64,000 nt of DNA from Nitrospirota bacterium (lineage in GTDB: Bacteria > JACPQY01), in assembly GCA_016190245.1 (NCBI GenBank), contig JACPQY010000011.1, positions 62,001 to 126,000 of the forward strand, written 5' to 3'. Below, one piece after another: positions 10,156-20,708 of this stretch (positions within the stretch are counted from its first letter, which is position 1; each line of letters opens with the position of its first letter). Below the pieces are notes generated by a model, which did not search any database, was not told the origin of the DNA, and worked only from the letters and a program-made list of their open reading frames with translations. A program made the position numbers and the translations under genes.

Positions 10156-11301
10156 CTACAGATCGATCGAGACTTCCGGGTCACCCTTCCCCGACTGTTC
10201 GAAATCCTTCCACACCTGCTCTTCGCCCACGCCGCCCACGCCCTTGACGCGCAACGCGAAGTCATCGGGGTTCGTGCAGTTCCGGAGCGCCTCCTCATAC
10301 GAGATGACCTGCTTGGAGTACATCTCCATGATCGCCTGGTCGAAGGTCTGCATGCCGTAGGAGGAGTGGCCCTTTGCCACGAACTGGGGGATCTCCTTCG
10401 TACGATCCTGATTCATGACGCATTCGCGGATCGCCGAGTTGACGACCAGCACCTCGACGGCGGCGACCCGACCCTTCCCATCCGCGCGCGGGAGTAGCCG
10501 CTGCGAGATCACACCCCTGAGCACGGCGGAAAGCTGGAATCGAACCTGCTGGTGCTGGTGGAGGGGAAAGAAAGAGATGATGCGGTTCACCGTCTCGGCG
10601 GCATCGAGCGTGTGGACGGTGGAAAGGACGAGGTGACCCGTCTCCGCCGCCTGGAGTCCCACCTCCACGGTCTCCGTGTCCCGCATCTCACCCACCATGA
10701 TGACGTCCGGATCCTGCCTCAGGGCACTGCGGAGCCCGGCGGCAAACGAGGAGGTGTCCTGTCCCACCTCGCGCTGCGTTACGATGCTCTTCTTGTCCTT
10801 AAGCAGGAACTCGATGGGATCCTCGATGGTGATGACGTGGCTCGTCCGGCGGGAGTTGATGCGCTCCAGCATGGCGGCGAGGGTGGTGGACTTGCCGCTC
10901 CCGGTGGTGCCCGTGACGAGGATGAGGCCACGTTGGGCATCGGCGAGTTTCTCGACGACCTTGGGCAAACCGAGAGCGTCGATGCTGCCCACGCCGTATG
11001 GCACTACGCGCAGCGCCATTTCGATGGTGCCGCGCTGGTGGAAGATGTTGCCCCGGAATCGGCCGAGACCGGCTACGCTGATGGCAAGGTCCACCTCGTG
11101 GAGCCGTTCGAGCTTGATCTTCTGCTCGTCGGTCATCAGCTCGTACGCGCAACGCGTGAGCTCTTCCTGACTCATCACCTTGCCGTTCTTGATCGGGACG
11201 AGGCGGCCGTTGATGCGCAGGATCGGGATGCCTCCGACCTTGAAGTGGACGTCGGACGCGCCGACCTGGAGGGCGAAACGGAGATACGGCTCGAGGGTCA
11301 T
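10156..11301 (-). CDS. pilT: Type IV pilus retraction ATPase PilT
   Basis: GASDVHFKVGGIPILRINGRL, GTTGSGKSTTLAAMLE, ALRQDPDVIMVGEMRD, AIRECVMN. Confidence 0.93.
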   Translation of the reverse strand: MTLEPYLRFALQVGASDVHFKVGGIPILRINGRLVPIKNGKVMSQEELTRCAYELMTDEQKIKLERLHEVDLAISVAGLGRFRGNIFHQRGTIEMALRVVPYGVGSIDALGLPKVVEKLADAQRGLILVTGTTGSGKSTTLAAMLERINSRRTSHVITIEDPIEFLLKDKKSIVTQREVGQDTSSFAAGLRSALRQDPDVIMVGEMRDTETVEVGLQAAETGHLVLSTVHTLDAAETVNRIISFFPLHQHQQVRFQLSAVLRGVISQRLLPRADGKGRVAAVEVLVVNSAIRECVMNQDRTKEIPQFVAKGHSSYGMQTFDQAIMEMYSKQVISYEEALRNCTNPDDFALRVKGVGGVGEEQVWKDFEQSGKGDPEVSIDL

Positions 11302-11343
11302 GGAGCTGGGTCGGCCGGCACCCGCCGTGACGGGCGCAGCCGC

Positions 11344-12489
11344 CTATCGGGGCTTCGCGTGGGCGGCCTCCTTGTCTGTTCGCACGGTGGGCGGCACCGG
11401 TGCCTTCACCGCATGTCCATCTTTCCCGCCGTCCTTTGAAGCAGCCAGCGCGGCGGCCTCGGCAACGGAGGGCGCCTCGGCAGGCGCAGGCCGCTTGATC
11501 CCGGCCGCGGCCAGGACCTTCTTCTCGATCTCGCGCGTAATTTCCGGATGCTCCATGAGGAACATCCTGGCGTTCTCCCGGCCCTGTCCGAGCCGCTCCT
11601 TGCCGAACGTGTACCACGTCCCCGTCTTCTCGAGGACCTTATGTGTCACGCCCAAATCCAGCAGGTCGGCCTCGCGCGAGATGCCCTGGCCATAGAGCAG
11701 GTCGAACTCGGCCTCGCGGAAGGGCGGCGCCACCTTGTTCTTCACCACGCGCACCCGCACGCGGTTACCCACCACCTGCTCGCCCTCCTTGAGCGACTGC
11801 ACGCGGCGGATGTCCATCCGGATCGAGGCGTAGAACTTGAGCGCGTTGCCGCCCGTTGTGGTCTCTGGGTTGCCGAAGAGGACGCCGATCTTCATCCGGA
11901 TCTGGTTGATGAAAACGATGATCGAGTTGGAGCGGGAGATGGTGGCCGTGAGCTTGCGTAGCGCCTGGGACATGAGCCGCGCCTGCACGCCCATCTGGGG
12001 GTCCCCCATGTCGCCCTCGAGCTCGCTCTTGGGCACGAGCGCCGCCACGGAATCAATTACGACCACGTCCACCGCCCCGCTGCGGATCAGCGTGTCCGCG
12101 ATCTCGAGCGCCTGCTCGCCGTTGTCGGGCTGGGAGAGGAGGAGATCGTCCGTCTGCACGCCCAACTTCTTCGCGTAGCCGACATCCAGCGCATGCTCGG
12201 CATCAATGAAGGCCGCGGTCCCTCCTTCGCGCTGCGCCTCGGCAATCGCGTGGAGGGCGAGGGTCGTCTTGCCGCCGGACTCGGGACCGTACACTTCGAT
12301 CACGCGGCCGCGGGGGTAGCCCCCCACGCCCAACGCGATGTCCAGTCCGATCGCCCCGGAAGGGATGACCTGGATGTCGCGGGCCAGCGCATCCGTGCCG
12401 AGTTTCATCACGGCGCCTTTTCCGAAATTCTTCTCGATCTGGGACAACGCGAGGTCGAGTGCCCGCTTTCGTTCCTGCTTGTCGATCAT
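11344..12489 (-). CDS. recA: Recombinase RecA
   Basis: [60 protein letters not shown]. Confidence 0.98.
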   Translation of the reverse strand: MIDKQERKRALDLALSQIEKNFGKGAVMKLGTDALARDIQVIPSGAIGLDIALGVGGYPRGRVIEVYGPESGGKTTLALHAIAEAQREGGTAAFIDAEHALDVGYAKKLGVQTDDLLLSQPDNGEQALEIADTLIRSGAVDVVVIDSVAALVPKSELEGDMGDPQMGVQARLMSQALRKLTATISRSNSIIVFINQIRMKIGVLFGNPETTTGGNALKFYASIRMDIRRVQSLKEGEQVVGNRVRVRVVKNKVAPPFREAEFDLLYGQGISREADLLDLGVTHKVLEKTGTWYTFGKERLGQGRENARMFLMEHPEITREIEKKVLAAAGIKRPAPAEAPSVAEAAALAASKDGGKDGHAVKAPVPPTVRTDKEAAHAKPR

Positions 12490-12615
12490 GACTCCCCCTT
12501 TCGCCCGCCACGATGCACCGCAAAGCCTAGCACGTTCCCGCGGGGCTGACCACTTGCACCGGGAGGGGAATCCAGTGGGGGCCATTTGATCGCAACTCGC
12601 CTTCGATCTACCATC

Positions 12616-13065
12616 ATGCCCGTGTCCCAGCCCGATACCGATGCCCCAGCCGAAATCCTCCGCGGCGCCAAGACGATTGCCGTGGTCGGCCTCTCGGCGG
12701 ATCCCGAGAAGGACAGCCAGGTGATCGCACGATACCTGCGCGACCAGGGCTACCGTGTGATCGGCGTCAGCCCCAACCCCAAGCTCAGGGCCGTCTGGCC
12801 CGACTCCGTCGCGCGCCTTTCCGAGATTCGCGAGCCCGTGGACATCGTCAATCTGTTCCTCCGGTCGGAGGCGGTGGCGCCGGTCGTGGATGAAGCGATC
12901 GCGGCGGGGGCGAAGGCGATCTGGATGCAGATCGGGGTCACCAACGAGGCAGCGGGGGCCAAGGCGGAGAAAGCCGGCCTCAAGGTGGTGATGAACACCT
13001 GCATCCGGACGGCCCATTCGCTGCACGTCCGATCGCGCGCGGGCCAGCCATCTTCCCACGTATGA
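12616..13065 (+). CDS. CoA-binding (YccU-like) protein
   Basis: [37 protein letters not shown]...[13 protein letters not shown]. Confidence 0.85.
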   Translation: MPVSQPDTDAPAEILRGAKTIAVVGLSADPEKDSQVIARYLRDQGYRVIGVSPNPKLRAVWPDSVARLSEIREPVDIVNLFLRSEAVAPVVDEAIAAGAKAIWMQIGVTNEAAGAKAEKAGLKVVMNTCIRTAHSLHVRSRAGQPSSHV

Positions 13066-13769
13066 GCACCCTGCCCTCCCACTCCGAGGACCTCGCCCCT
13101 TTCCTCACCCCGGGCGAGTTCGTGGACTGCGGCCACCCCGACGTGATCGCGTTCGCACGGGACGCGGCGGCCTCTGCACCCTCCGACCGGGAGAAAGCCA
13201 TCCGTCTCTTCAACGCGGTACGCGACGGCATCCGCTACGACCCCTACTCCTTCGAGGCGAATACGGAGATCTTCAAGGCGAGTACCACCCTTCGCCGCGG
13301 CGTGGGATATTGCATTCCCAAGGCGGTGCTGCTCGCTGCATCGGCGAGGGTCCTCGGCATCCCGGCACGCCTCGCGTTTGCCGACGTCCGCAACCACCTG
13401 ACCACCCCTCGACTGCGCGAGCGGATGGGCACGGATATCTTCTACTATCACGGCTTCAGCGAGCTGTACCTCGGCGAGCGGTGGATCCGTGCCACACCCA
13501 CGTTCAATCTCTCCCTCTGCGAGAAGTTCGGTGTGAAGCCGCTCGATTTCGACGGCGAGCACGACGCCCTCTTTCATCCGTTCGACAAGGAGGGCCGTCG
13601 CCACATGGAGTACCTTCGCTATCACGGCAGTTTTGCCGACCTGCCCCTGCCCATGCTCGTGGAGGGCTTTCTGCGCAACTATCCCAACTTTGCGGAACGC
13701 CTTCAGGAGACCGGGAAACAGGAGGGCGACTTCGAGAAGGAAGCCGCGACGACCTCCGACCTCGCCTGA
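13062..13769 (+). CDS. Transglutaminase-like domain protein
   Basis: [18 protein letters not shown]...[34 protein letters not shown]: Cys/His core. Confidence 0.85.
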   Translation: MSTLPSHSEDLAPFLTPGEFVDCGHPDVIAFARDAAASAPSDREKAIRLFNAVRDGIRYDPYSFEANTEIFKASTTLRRGVGYCIPKAVLLAASARVLGIPARLAFADVRNHLTTPRLRERMGTDIFYYHGFSELYLGERWIRATPTFNLSLCEKFGVKPLDFDGEHDALFHPFDKEGRRHMEYLRYHGSFADLPLPMLVEGFLRNYPNFAERLQETGKQEGDFEKEAATTSDLA

Positions 13770-13839
13770 GCCGAGTGGCTCGCGTCAACCGCCCCACCGC
13801 CCAGCACCGACCGACGATCAGTCAGCGTTCATCCCGGGA

Positions 13840-15813
13840 TCAATCCCGCGCTCGACGCAGCGTGGGGGGTGGAAGGAAGATCTCACCGCAGGGTGGAGTC
13901 TCCCCTCCGTACAGGGTCCACACTTGATCGTCCTGGGTCGCCCCCAGGTCGGGGCCCATCTGGAGGAAGAGCAGCCATGGGCATTCGAGGTAGTAGACCT
14001 CGAGTCCACCGCTTGCGTCGTCAACGATTCTGCCGGCCACATGGCCGACGATCTCCCATTCCGGCGGCGCAGGGAAAAGCGCGGGCGACATCGCAAACAG
14101 TGTCGGGGTCAGGGAAACCCCCTCGTGGGTGCCGAATCCAATCCCATCGTAGAGCAGATGGACATCATCTTGGGTGTCAAAAACCGTCCCTCGATTCCTG
14201 AAAAGTTCCAGTGGCGATCCGTGGAGGAGGGCATCTTCGTTCGAGAGAAAGATAGGGTCCCGGGTGTTCATCAGTTCCTTGTCCAGAACCAGGCGATCGT
14301 CCGATTTGTCTGCCGGATCCTTGCCGTAGTCCAGAAGATAGGTTCCCAAGTTGGAGTTGATCCAGATCCGATTCTGAGGATCGGCCGCGATGCCGAAGAG
14401 CTGATCCGTCCAAAGGCCTTCATCCTGGGTGAAGTTCGCAACCCAACGCACCTCGTTCGACGCCGGATCGAGTTGGAAAACACTCACGCCATCCACCCCG
14501 CGGTCCAGGTTGGGCTCCAGGTCGTACGTGGACGCCCACAAATAGCCCTTGCCGTCCACGGCAAGACCGGAGACGTTCTCATCAATGAGACCTTCCACAG
14601 GGACAGGATCTGTAGAGAGGTCCAGATCGAATGCGAGGAGTCCCGCCCCGACGCCGGAGACCACGACTTTCTTGCCTTTCCATTCGACGATCGGGAACCC
14701 GTAGAACGCCTCTCCGACCCGGCTCAGGCTTTCCGACTTGATCCGCTGCGTGTAGTCGAACTTCCGGAGGACCGTGCCTTCAGCGTCGATGACGGTCAGG
14801 AGTGGGCCCGCATAGTCCAATGAAACGTAGTTCTGGCCGAACCAGATCCGCCCCCTGCTGTCTCGAAACGGCTTGCCGGTTTGGTTCATGAGAACCTCAG
14901 AATCGTCGGGTTTCTCCCGAAGGACGAGAATCCGCTTCGCCGCGTCGTCGTCCGTCGTTCTGAGGTCCGCGCCCAGGTCGAGTCTGAGGAGCCCCTGAGT
15001 GTCGGTTCCGATCCAGAGGACGGATTCGGATTCGCGCTCGATCCACCGGGCATCGAGGTAGGGGGAGAAATAGAGGCGGAGCGGATCCAGCGGTCCTTTC
15101 TTGTCTCGCGCCGACATTTCCACCATGTGCATCTCGACAGAGAGCTTGCTCGTCTCGATCTCGAGCCTCACCGGAAGGACGGACTGGAATTCATCGTCGT
15201 CTCGGGAGGCGTTCTCCGGGGCCACCTGGGGCGGACCGAACACGAGATTGTACGGCCCGGTCGCAATAGTCGAGGTGTACGCAGAATCGAGGAACGAGGT
15301 TCGATCCACGGTGTAGGTGGTCCCGTCCAGGGTGAACGTGAGATCGAGAATCGCATCGGAACCCACCTTGTATTGGTTCTCGAACTTCACCGTGTCCAGG
15401 AGCGGCAGTGGAAGATAGCCGGCGTGCACAAGGTCCACTTCCTTCCAGGGATCCCGCAGATCCTCCCTCCAAGGGGTCCTCAGGTTGTAGGCCAGGTATC
15501 GGTCCAGGATCCATTCATTTCCGGCGATCGCGCAGACCACATCGTCGGCAAGCGAAGACGTGTCGGGGCAGATGGATCGCGGGACGAGGGGCGCGGCCGC
15601 CGGGAGGTCCAGGAGCGCGTCGGCCGAGTGGATCTCTACCGTCGCGGCCTCGATTTCGAGATCGGGTGCGGGTCCGTCACCGCAACCGGAGACGGCCAAG
15701 GAAGCCGCGAGGGCCAGGGCGCGGGTCAATCCGGCCACGGACGGCCTCGGCCGCACTCCCCGGGCCGCGTCATACTCGCCGCCCCTCTCGTAGACCGACC
15801 GTGTTTTGTCCAT
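13840..15813 (-). CDS. Predicted lipoprotein, possibly beta-propeller repeat
   Basis: LAASLAVSGCGDG lipobox; repeated DxxGxxWxxT/N-type blades (DSRGRIWFGQNYV, DGKGYLWASTYD, DPQNRIWINSNLG). Confidence 0.65.
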   Translation of the reverse strand: MDKTRSVYERGGEYDAARGVRPRPSVAGLTRALALAASLAVSGCGDGPAPDLEIEAATVEIHSADALLDLPAAAPLVPRSICPDTSSLADDVVCAIAGNEWILDRYLAYNLRTPWREDLRDPWKEVDLVHAGYLPLPLLDTVKFENQYKVGSDAILDLTFTLDGTTYTVDRTSFLDSAYTSTIATGPYNLVFGPPQVAPENASRDDDEFQSVLPVRLEIETSKLSVEMHMVEMSARDKKGPLDPLRLYFSPYLDARWIERESESVLWIGTDTQGLLRLDLGADLRTTDDDAAKRILVLREKPDDSEVLMNQTGKPFRDSRGRIWFGQNYVSLDYAGPLLTVIDAEGTVLRKFDYTQRIKSESLSRVGEAFYGFPIVEWKGKKVVVSGVGAGLLAFDLDLSTDPVPVEGLIDENVSGLAVDGKGYLWASTYDLEPNLDRGVDGVSVFQLDPASNEVRWVANFTQDEGLWTDQLFGIAADPQNRIWINSNLGTYLLDYGKDPADKSDDRLVLDKELMNTRDPIFLSNEDALLHGSPLELFRNRGTVFDTQDDVHLLYDGIGFGTHEGVSLTPTLFAMSPALFPAPPEWEIVGHVAGRIVDDASGGLEVYYLECPWLLFLQMGPDLGATQDDQVWTLYGGETPPCGEIFLPPPTLRRARD

Positions 15814-15847
15814 CGCCCTTTCCCCTCTGGCGGCTGCGCTCGGGACC

Positions 15848-17578
15848 CTACGGCCTGGGCAGCGAGGGAACCAGCGTCCCGACCAGCTCGTTCAGGTCCA
15901 CCGGATTTCCGCTCCCCTGAACGGCGATGAGCTTCTGCCGGATCCCGTCCAGCCCCGTACTCGGCGCGACCACCGAGCAGTACAGTTCCAGCGCGGCGGA
16001 GAGGTCTTCGCGCTCGGAGTCATAGAGGCTCTCGACGAAGCCGAGGAAACGATCCTCCTTCGCGCCGCTCAGCGTCCCGGCCATGCCGACCATGTAACCG
16101 GTCGGCACGAAGCACTCGTCGTGCCCCGACCATCTCTCGAATACGAGACCGAAGTGCAGGAGGGAAGGCTGAGTGTCCGGCTCCGCCGGTTTGCCCGCGC
16201 CCATGAAGCCGATCACGAACCGGTCGCGACCACTGTCGCAGGAACCGTCGCCCGAGGCGGCGCACCGGGCCTGCCGAGCGGTGGGCGCCACGAATCCGAT
16301 GTACGCCCCCACCATGGCGCTGCCGTAAACTTCCGGGTCCACCACCCAGTAGCCTCCCGTAAGCCCCGGTGAGAGGTCCGTCTCTTCGAGGTTGGCCCAC
16401 ACCCCACCCCACAGGCCCACATCGTGACTGTCGCCACTGGCCACGGGTGCCGTCAATGCATAGGCGATCCCCGTGTCGAGGCCGTCCTCTCTGAGATGGA
16501 AGCCGATCAGCGAGTATTGATCCACATCCTGACCCGCCAGGGTGGCGCCGTGGAGATACGGCTTCGTCCCGAGCAGGCTGTGGCCCACGTTCGCAAGCTC
16601 GATCCTCTCGACCGCCGTGCCGGCGAAGCGCATTTCGACGCCGATGCCCAAGAGAGTCGCTTTGCATCCGAGGACGACCGCGAAACCGTCGCGCTTGGCG
16701 AGAACCGACGTCGTCCAGGAGATCTTCGCGCCGTCGCCCGACAGGCGCAGATCGTCCGGGGTGCCGCCCGAGTCACGCTCGGCCGGGAGAGGGATGAACT
16801 GCTCGGCCCGGAAGGCGCAGGTTCGCTTGGGATCGCCCGTGATCGCCAACTCACCTGAATACTCCCGCGCCGTCTCCGGGAGCTCCGCCTCTTTCTGAGG
16901 CGGACCCCAATTCGCGAGGAAAAGATACGACGTGGTCAGCGATGGAAACTTCACACCGGCGACCGGGGGAATGGGCAACCTCACCTCTTTCGCGAACGTC
17001 AGCACGGACTCGCGTTCGGCATCCAACACCGAATGGACCGCCGCCGTCGCTTCCTGGAGGGTCGGATTCTCGGCCAACAGGGCGGCCAGGACGTCGGCCG
17101 GAGTGAGGGGCGTTGAGTCCTGAGATCCACTCGCCTCTTCGGTTGTTTCCGAGGTCTCGGATCCCGTCGTGATCTCATCAAGGCCCGGCTTCAGATCGGC
17201 TGGTACGTCGGGGCTCTCCACCACGGAGACGGAATCGGCCTGCACGTCCGCCGCTTCCGGTTCCCCGGTTGCGGGGTTCGATGAGTCCGCCTCTGCCTGA
17301 GCCGCGGGGTCGTCCACGGACGGTGCAGGCGCGACCTCGGCGCTGACCGTCTGAATTTGTACCGCCACGCCACCGGCCTCAGATCCTCGACCACCGATCA
17401 GACCGAGATTGAAAATTTCGTCCGCCGGTTCAGCCACGGCGGCCACCTGACCGGGCACGACCTCGGAAGTCGGGACCGATCCATCATCCTTCGAGCCTTG
17501 TGTGCCGCAAGCTGCGGCCAGCCAGATACCGAACATCGAGAAAGCCACTCTGGTTCTCATTGCAGTTCCCCCTTTCAT
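15848..17578 (-). CDS. Predicted lipoprotein of unknown function
   Basis: FGIWLAAACGTQGSKDDG lipobox, low-complexity Ala/Glu/Ser linker, unknown C-terminal region. Confidence 0.6.
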   Translation of the reverse strand: MKGGTAMRTRVAFSMFGIWLAAACGTQGSKDDGSVPTSEVVPGQVAAVAEPADEIFNLGLIGGRGSEAGGVAVQIQTVSAEVAPAPSVDDPAAQAEADSSNPATGEPEAADVQADSVSVVESPDVPADLKPGLDEITTGSETSETTEEASGSQDSTPLTPADVLAALLAENPTLQEATAAVHSVLDAERESVLTFAKEVRLPIPPVAGVKFPSLTTSYLFLANWGPPQKEAELPETAREYSGELAITGDPKRTCAFRAEQFIPLPAERDSGGTPDDLRLSGDGAKISWTTSVLAKRDGFAVVLGCKATLLGIGVEMRFAGTAVERIELANVGHSLLGTKPYLHGATLAGQDVDQYSLIGFHLREDGLDTGIAYALTAPVASGDSHDVGLWGGVWANLEETDLSPGLTGGYWVVDPEVYGSAMVGAYIGFVAPTARQARCAASGDGSCDSGRDRFVIGFMGAGKPAEPDTQPSLLHFGLVFERWSGHDECFVPTGYMVGMAGTLSGAKEDRFLGFVESLYDSEREDLSAALELYCSVVAPSTGLDGIRQKLIAVQGSGNPVDLNELVGTLVPSLPRP

Positions 17579-17790
17579 CCACGCTCTCTAAGCGCAGGAA
17601 GCGTGCCAAGACGGCGCGTTCCGGCAGGACCACACAACGGCTTGGAACACATGAATGTCTCAGACGGGGCTCCCGTCAAGCGGCGAGCGGGATTCCTTCG
17701 CCGCCCCTCCCGGCTGGATTCAGCCAGCCGATCGGCCGAATTCAGCCAGGAGTGGAGGTGGCTCGGCCGGCCGGCGCGTCCGAAGACGCC

Positions 17791-18615
17791 TCACGATATC
17801 GTGACGCTGCTCTTCTTTCCGAAAGGTGGATTGGTCAGGACCATCTCGTAGTGGCGACCGCCTTGGTCCGCGAGGGCATCCCGGACATCAATGGGCACCT
17901 TGTCCGCACCATTGCCTCCGATGCCGTGGAGGAGGAGATTCATGCAGCATAGACGGGCCACTCCGTCCACAAGCTCGATTCCGTAGAGCGTTCCGCTCTT
18001 GAGGCGCTTTTTCTGCTCGCGGTCGAGCGTGTGGTGTTGGGCGATGTAGTCGTGAGCCGCGAGAAGAAACCCGCCGGTTCCGCATGCGGGGTCGCAGAGG
18101 GTCATTCCGGGCTCGGGCCGCATCACGTCCACGAGGGCGGCGATGAGCGGACGCGGCGTGAAGTACTGGCCGGCGCCGCCCTTCACGTCCTCCGCGTTTT
18201 TCTGGAGAAGCCCCTCGTAAGCGTCACCTTTTACGTCGGCGGACAGGGACGACCAATTCTCCTTGTCGATCAGGTCCACGATGAGTCGCCTGAGTTTTGC
18301 GGGGTCCTGAATCTTGTTCTGGGCTTTCCGGAACACGAGTCCAAGCATGCCCTTCTCTTTTCCGAGCGATTCCAAGACGCGCCGGTAATGCGTTTCGAGT
18401 TCTTCGCCATCGCGGGCCGACAAACTCGGCCAGTCGGAGCCTTTCGGGATGGGAGAGGGCTTGTTGATCGGCGGCCGCGTCTGCTCATCCGCCATCTTGA
18501 GGAAGAGAAGGAACGTCAGTTGCTCGACGTAGTCGCCGTACGACAGCCCGTCATCCCGCAAGATGTTGCAGTAGTTCCAGAGCTTCTGGACGAGTTGTTG
18601 GGAATGGTCAGCCAT
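17791..18615 (-). pseudogene. hsdM: Type I restriction-modification DNA methyltransferase subunit M, 3'-truncated
   Basis: QKLWNYCNILRDDGLSYGDYVEQLTFLLFLKMADE, GQYFTPRPLIAALVDVM, DPACGTGGFLLAAH, NPPFGKKSSVTIS-stop at 274 aa. Confidence 0.85.
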
Positions 18616-18662
18616 GCTCCGCGATAAGTCCAGAATAAGTCAAGTATGAGTCAAGCACCCGA

Positions 18663-18881
18663 TCATTCGGCCCGAAGTTCCTTGAGATGCCGCGAAGACT
18701 CCCGGGCCTGCTCGCCGGTGTAGTACCGCGTCCGGCAATGGGAGCAGTACATGAACCGATCCTTGTGGAGCCGCCAGGTTTTCCCTTCGACGACCACCTT
18801 GCGGCAACCTATGGATTCCTTCGCCTCCCCTTTCCCGCAAACGCTGCACTTTTCGACCTTCACGACTTTCGGTCCTCTCAT
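18663..18881 (-). CDS. Small zinc-ribbon protein, weakly YgiT/MqsA N-domain-like
   Basis: 72 aa: CSVCGKGEAKESIGCRKVVVEGKTWRLHKDRFMYCSHCRTRYYTGEQARE (CxxC...CxxC). Confidence 0.6.
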   Translation of the reverse strand: MRGPKVVKVEKCSVCGKGEAKESIGCRKVVVEGKTWRLHKDRFMYCSHCRTRYYTGEQARESSRHLKELRAE

Positions 18882-18949
18882 TCTTCCGATTCTGTCGCTG
18901 ACTTTCGCATTCCGTGGAGTGGTGCCGGCGCGGCCTCCCCGCGGACCGG

Positions 18950-19342
18950 CTATTCCAAGCTGGCTGCAATCAGATGTCGAAAGATGTTGTCGCAGTACGT
19001 GTTCGCTGCCGCTGCCGCCAATCCAAGTTGGCCGTGCTTGAAGACCTCGTCGTAGTCCGCGGAACGGCGGTATTCCAACAGCTTTCGGAGGTCGCCTCCC
19101 AATTTCTGCCGATAGATCTGTCTGGATCTCGCGAATTGATCCCGGACAAAGGCGTGGACCTCTCTGTCGGGCAGAGCTACCCCACCCATGACCAAGAGGG
19201 ATCGCGAAAGGTGATAAGCTGCATAGTACGCCCTACTGATTGCGGATCTCCAGAGCGCCTCAACTTCACCGGGATCCTTCCCCACCCGCTGATTGACCAA
19301 CCAGCCTGACAATTTCCGGTACTCATCCCAGGCAAAACTCAT
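18950..19342 (-). CDS. HEPN-domain protein
   Basis: ALWRSAISRAYYAAYHLSRSLL: R-x6-H HEPN signature; ...RRSADYDEVFKHGQLGLAAAAANTYCDNIFRHL. Start ATG overlaps upstream stop (ATGA). Confidence 0.75.
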   Translation of the reverse strand: MSFAWDEYRKLSGWLVNQRVGKDPGEVEALWRSAISRAYYAAYHLSRSLLVMGGVALPDREVHAFVRDQFARSRQIYRQKLGGDLRKLLEYRRSADYDEVFKHGQLGLAAAAANTYCDNIFRHLIAASLE

Positions 19343-19896
19343 GTGAACGCCGGCAGAATGACGATCAGCCCGGAGGATGCCATCGGTTGTTTGAGCCACC
19401 ATTTGAAGTCGAACCGGTCCAGCCCTTCGATTGCGTCTTCGGGCGCCATTCCAGTTTCGACCTGTACGACCAGGTACTCCAATCCTTCTTCCTCATCCTT
19501 CGCCAGGCTCAATTGGAACCCGGTTACTTCCGGAACAAAACTACGGACCTGCTCGGGAACCTGCGCGAGCACGTCTTTCAGATCACCGTGTTCACGCAGG
19601 AAGGTCATCACGAGTCCATGGTCCAGAATGCGGTACCACTTCAGCAGGCTGGGAGAATCAACACTGGCCGCCAGGGAGGGCTGGCTGACTGCAATCGTCC
19701 ATTTGCTCCAATCGATGGAGTCCGACGTGAGTCTCAGGGTGTTGCAGACGGGCCGGGCCTGCGACTCCACAATCACTTTGGGGATACCCATTGAACCGGG
19801 ACCCAGCGAAGTGGACCCCCGCTGAGGTGGAGACCAAGGTGCCATGACGGAGGAATACTTGATGGCTGGCTCGCGGCCAGGGAGTCCGAGGTTCAT
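19339..19896 (-). CDS. Uncharacterised protein (185 aa), partner of the HEPN gene
   Basis: Start codon immediately follows the TAG of the upstream gene; stop overlaps HEPN start. Confidence 0.6.
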   Translation of the reverse strand: MNLGLPGREPAIKYSSVMAPWSPPQRGSTSLGPGSMGIPKVIVESQARPVCNTLRLTSDSIDWSKWTIAVSQPSLAASVDSPSLLKWYRILDHGLVMTFLREHGDLKDVLAQVPEQVRSFVPEVTGFQLSLAKDEEEGLEYLVVQVETGMAPEDAIEGLDRFDFKWWLKQPMASSGLIVILPAFT

Positions 19897-20640
19897 CTAC
19901 GCCGCCTTCTGCCGGCCAAATACGTCTCGGAGCCGGTCGGTTACGCATGATTCGAATGTGTCCTCGACCTGCCGATGCGCGTTCTCCACCCACGACAGCA
20001 TGGCTGACGATTCGAAGGCGGGCCTCTCGAACGAAAAGAAGTCGAGGTCGAATATCATTCCCATGTGTCCTGCTTTTGCCGCCTTCTGGCTGAGCAACTG
20101 TAAACGGAGCCGATTCCTTCCCTCATCGCATAAAAGCTCAAATCCGGCCATGAACGCAGCCACCGGGGGATGTCCCCCATAGTCAAAGTAAGGGAAGAAC
20201 CGGAGATAGTCGCCAATCCGCGCATTCTCAGGGATCTCGAAATGATTGATATAGCGAAGGGTCTGCCCTTGGATTCCCTTCGGCTGGGCGATGGTCATGT
20301 ACTCGCGCAGTGCATGCTGAATCATCGGTAAGTAGTTGACCCAACGCTCGTAGGGGTTGAGGCGGCTGACGGCCAATACGTGCGGCCCCAGAAGGATGAT
20401 GCTCTTCGCGTTAGAAGTGGAGAACCGAATGACGGGAGTTGTTCTGACCTCTTGCTCGAGGATTTCGGATTCAGACTTTATCTGCGAATCGATCCGGGTT
20501 AGATCCTGCCTTTGAGAGAACTCGGACTGGATGGCTTGATAGTACATGCCCGGAACCGTGCTGTCCCACGGGCCTGATGGGTCAAACCGAAACTCGCAGA
20601 CGGCCTCATGAAGAGGAGGGGTTACGTATTTTCCCGGCAT
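19897..20640 (-). CDS. TIGR04255-like family protein
   Basis: PPLHEAVCEFRFDPSGPWD...; LRYINHFEIPENARIGDYLRFFPYF; overall length and layout resemble the TIGR04255 family (from memory, unsearched). Confidence 0.55.
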   Translation of the reverse strand: MPGKYVTPPLHEAVCEFRFDPSGPWDSTVPGMYYQAIQSEFSQRQDLTRIDSQIKSESEILEQEVRTTPVIRFSTSNAKSIILLGPHVLAVSRLNPYERWVNYLPMIQHALREYMTIAQPKGIQGQTLRYINHFEIPENARIGDYLRFFPYFDYGGHPPVAAFMAGFELLCDEGRNRLRLQLLSQKAAKAGHMGMIFDLDFFSFERPAFESSAMLSWVENAHRQVEDTFESCVTDRLRDVFGRQKAA

Positions 20641-20708
20641 GCTCGCCCAATTCTACACCCTGAAGACGTAGAAGTACCAGTTCGAAACGAGAGCGGATTT
20701 CAAGATTC

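Noticed and set aside
7385-10360. 991-aa plus-strand ORF
   Set aside because: Fully antisense to alaS, which has unambiguous family motifs; the plus translation has no recognisable domain. High-GC shadow ORF.
11344-13059. 571-aa RecA ORF as given
   Set aside because: The first ~190 residues are not RecA-like; true start is [15 protein letters not shown] at 12489.
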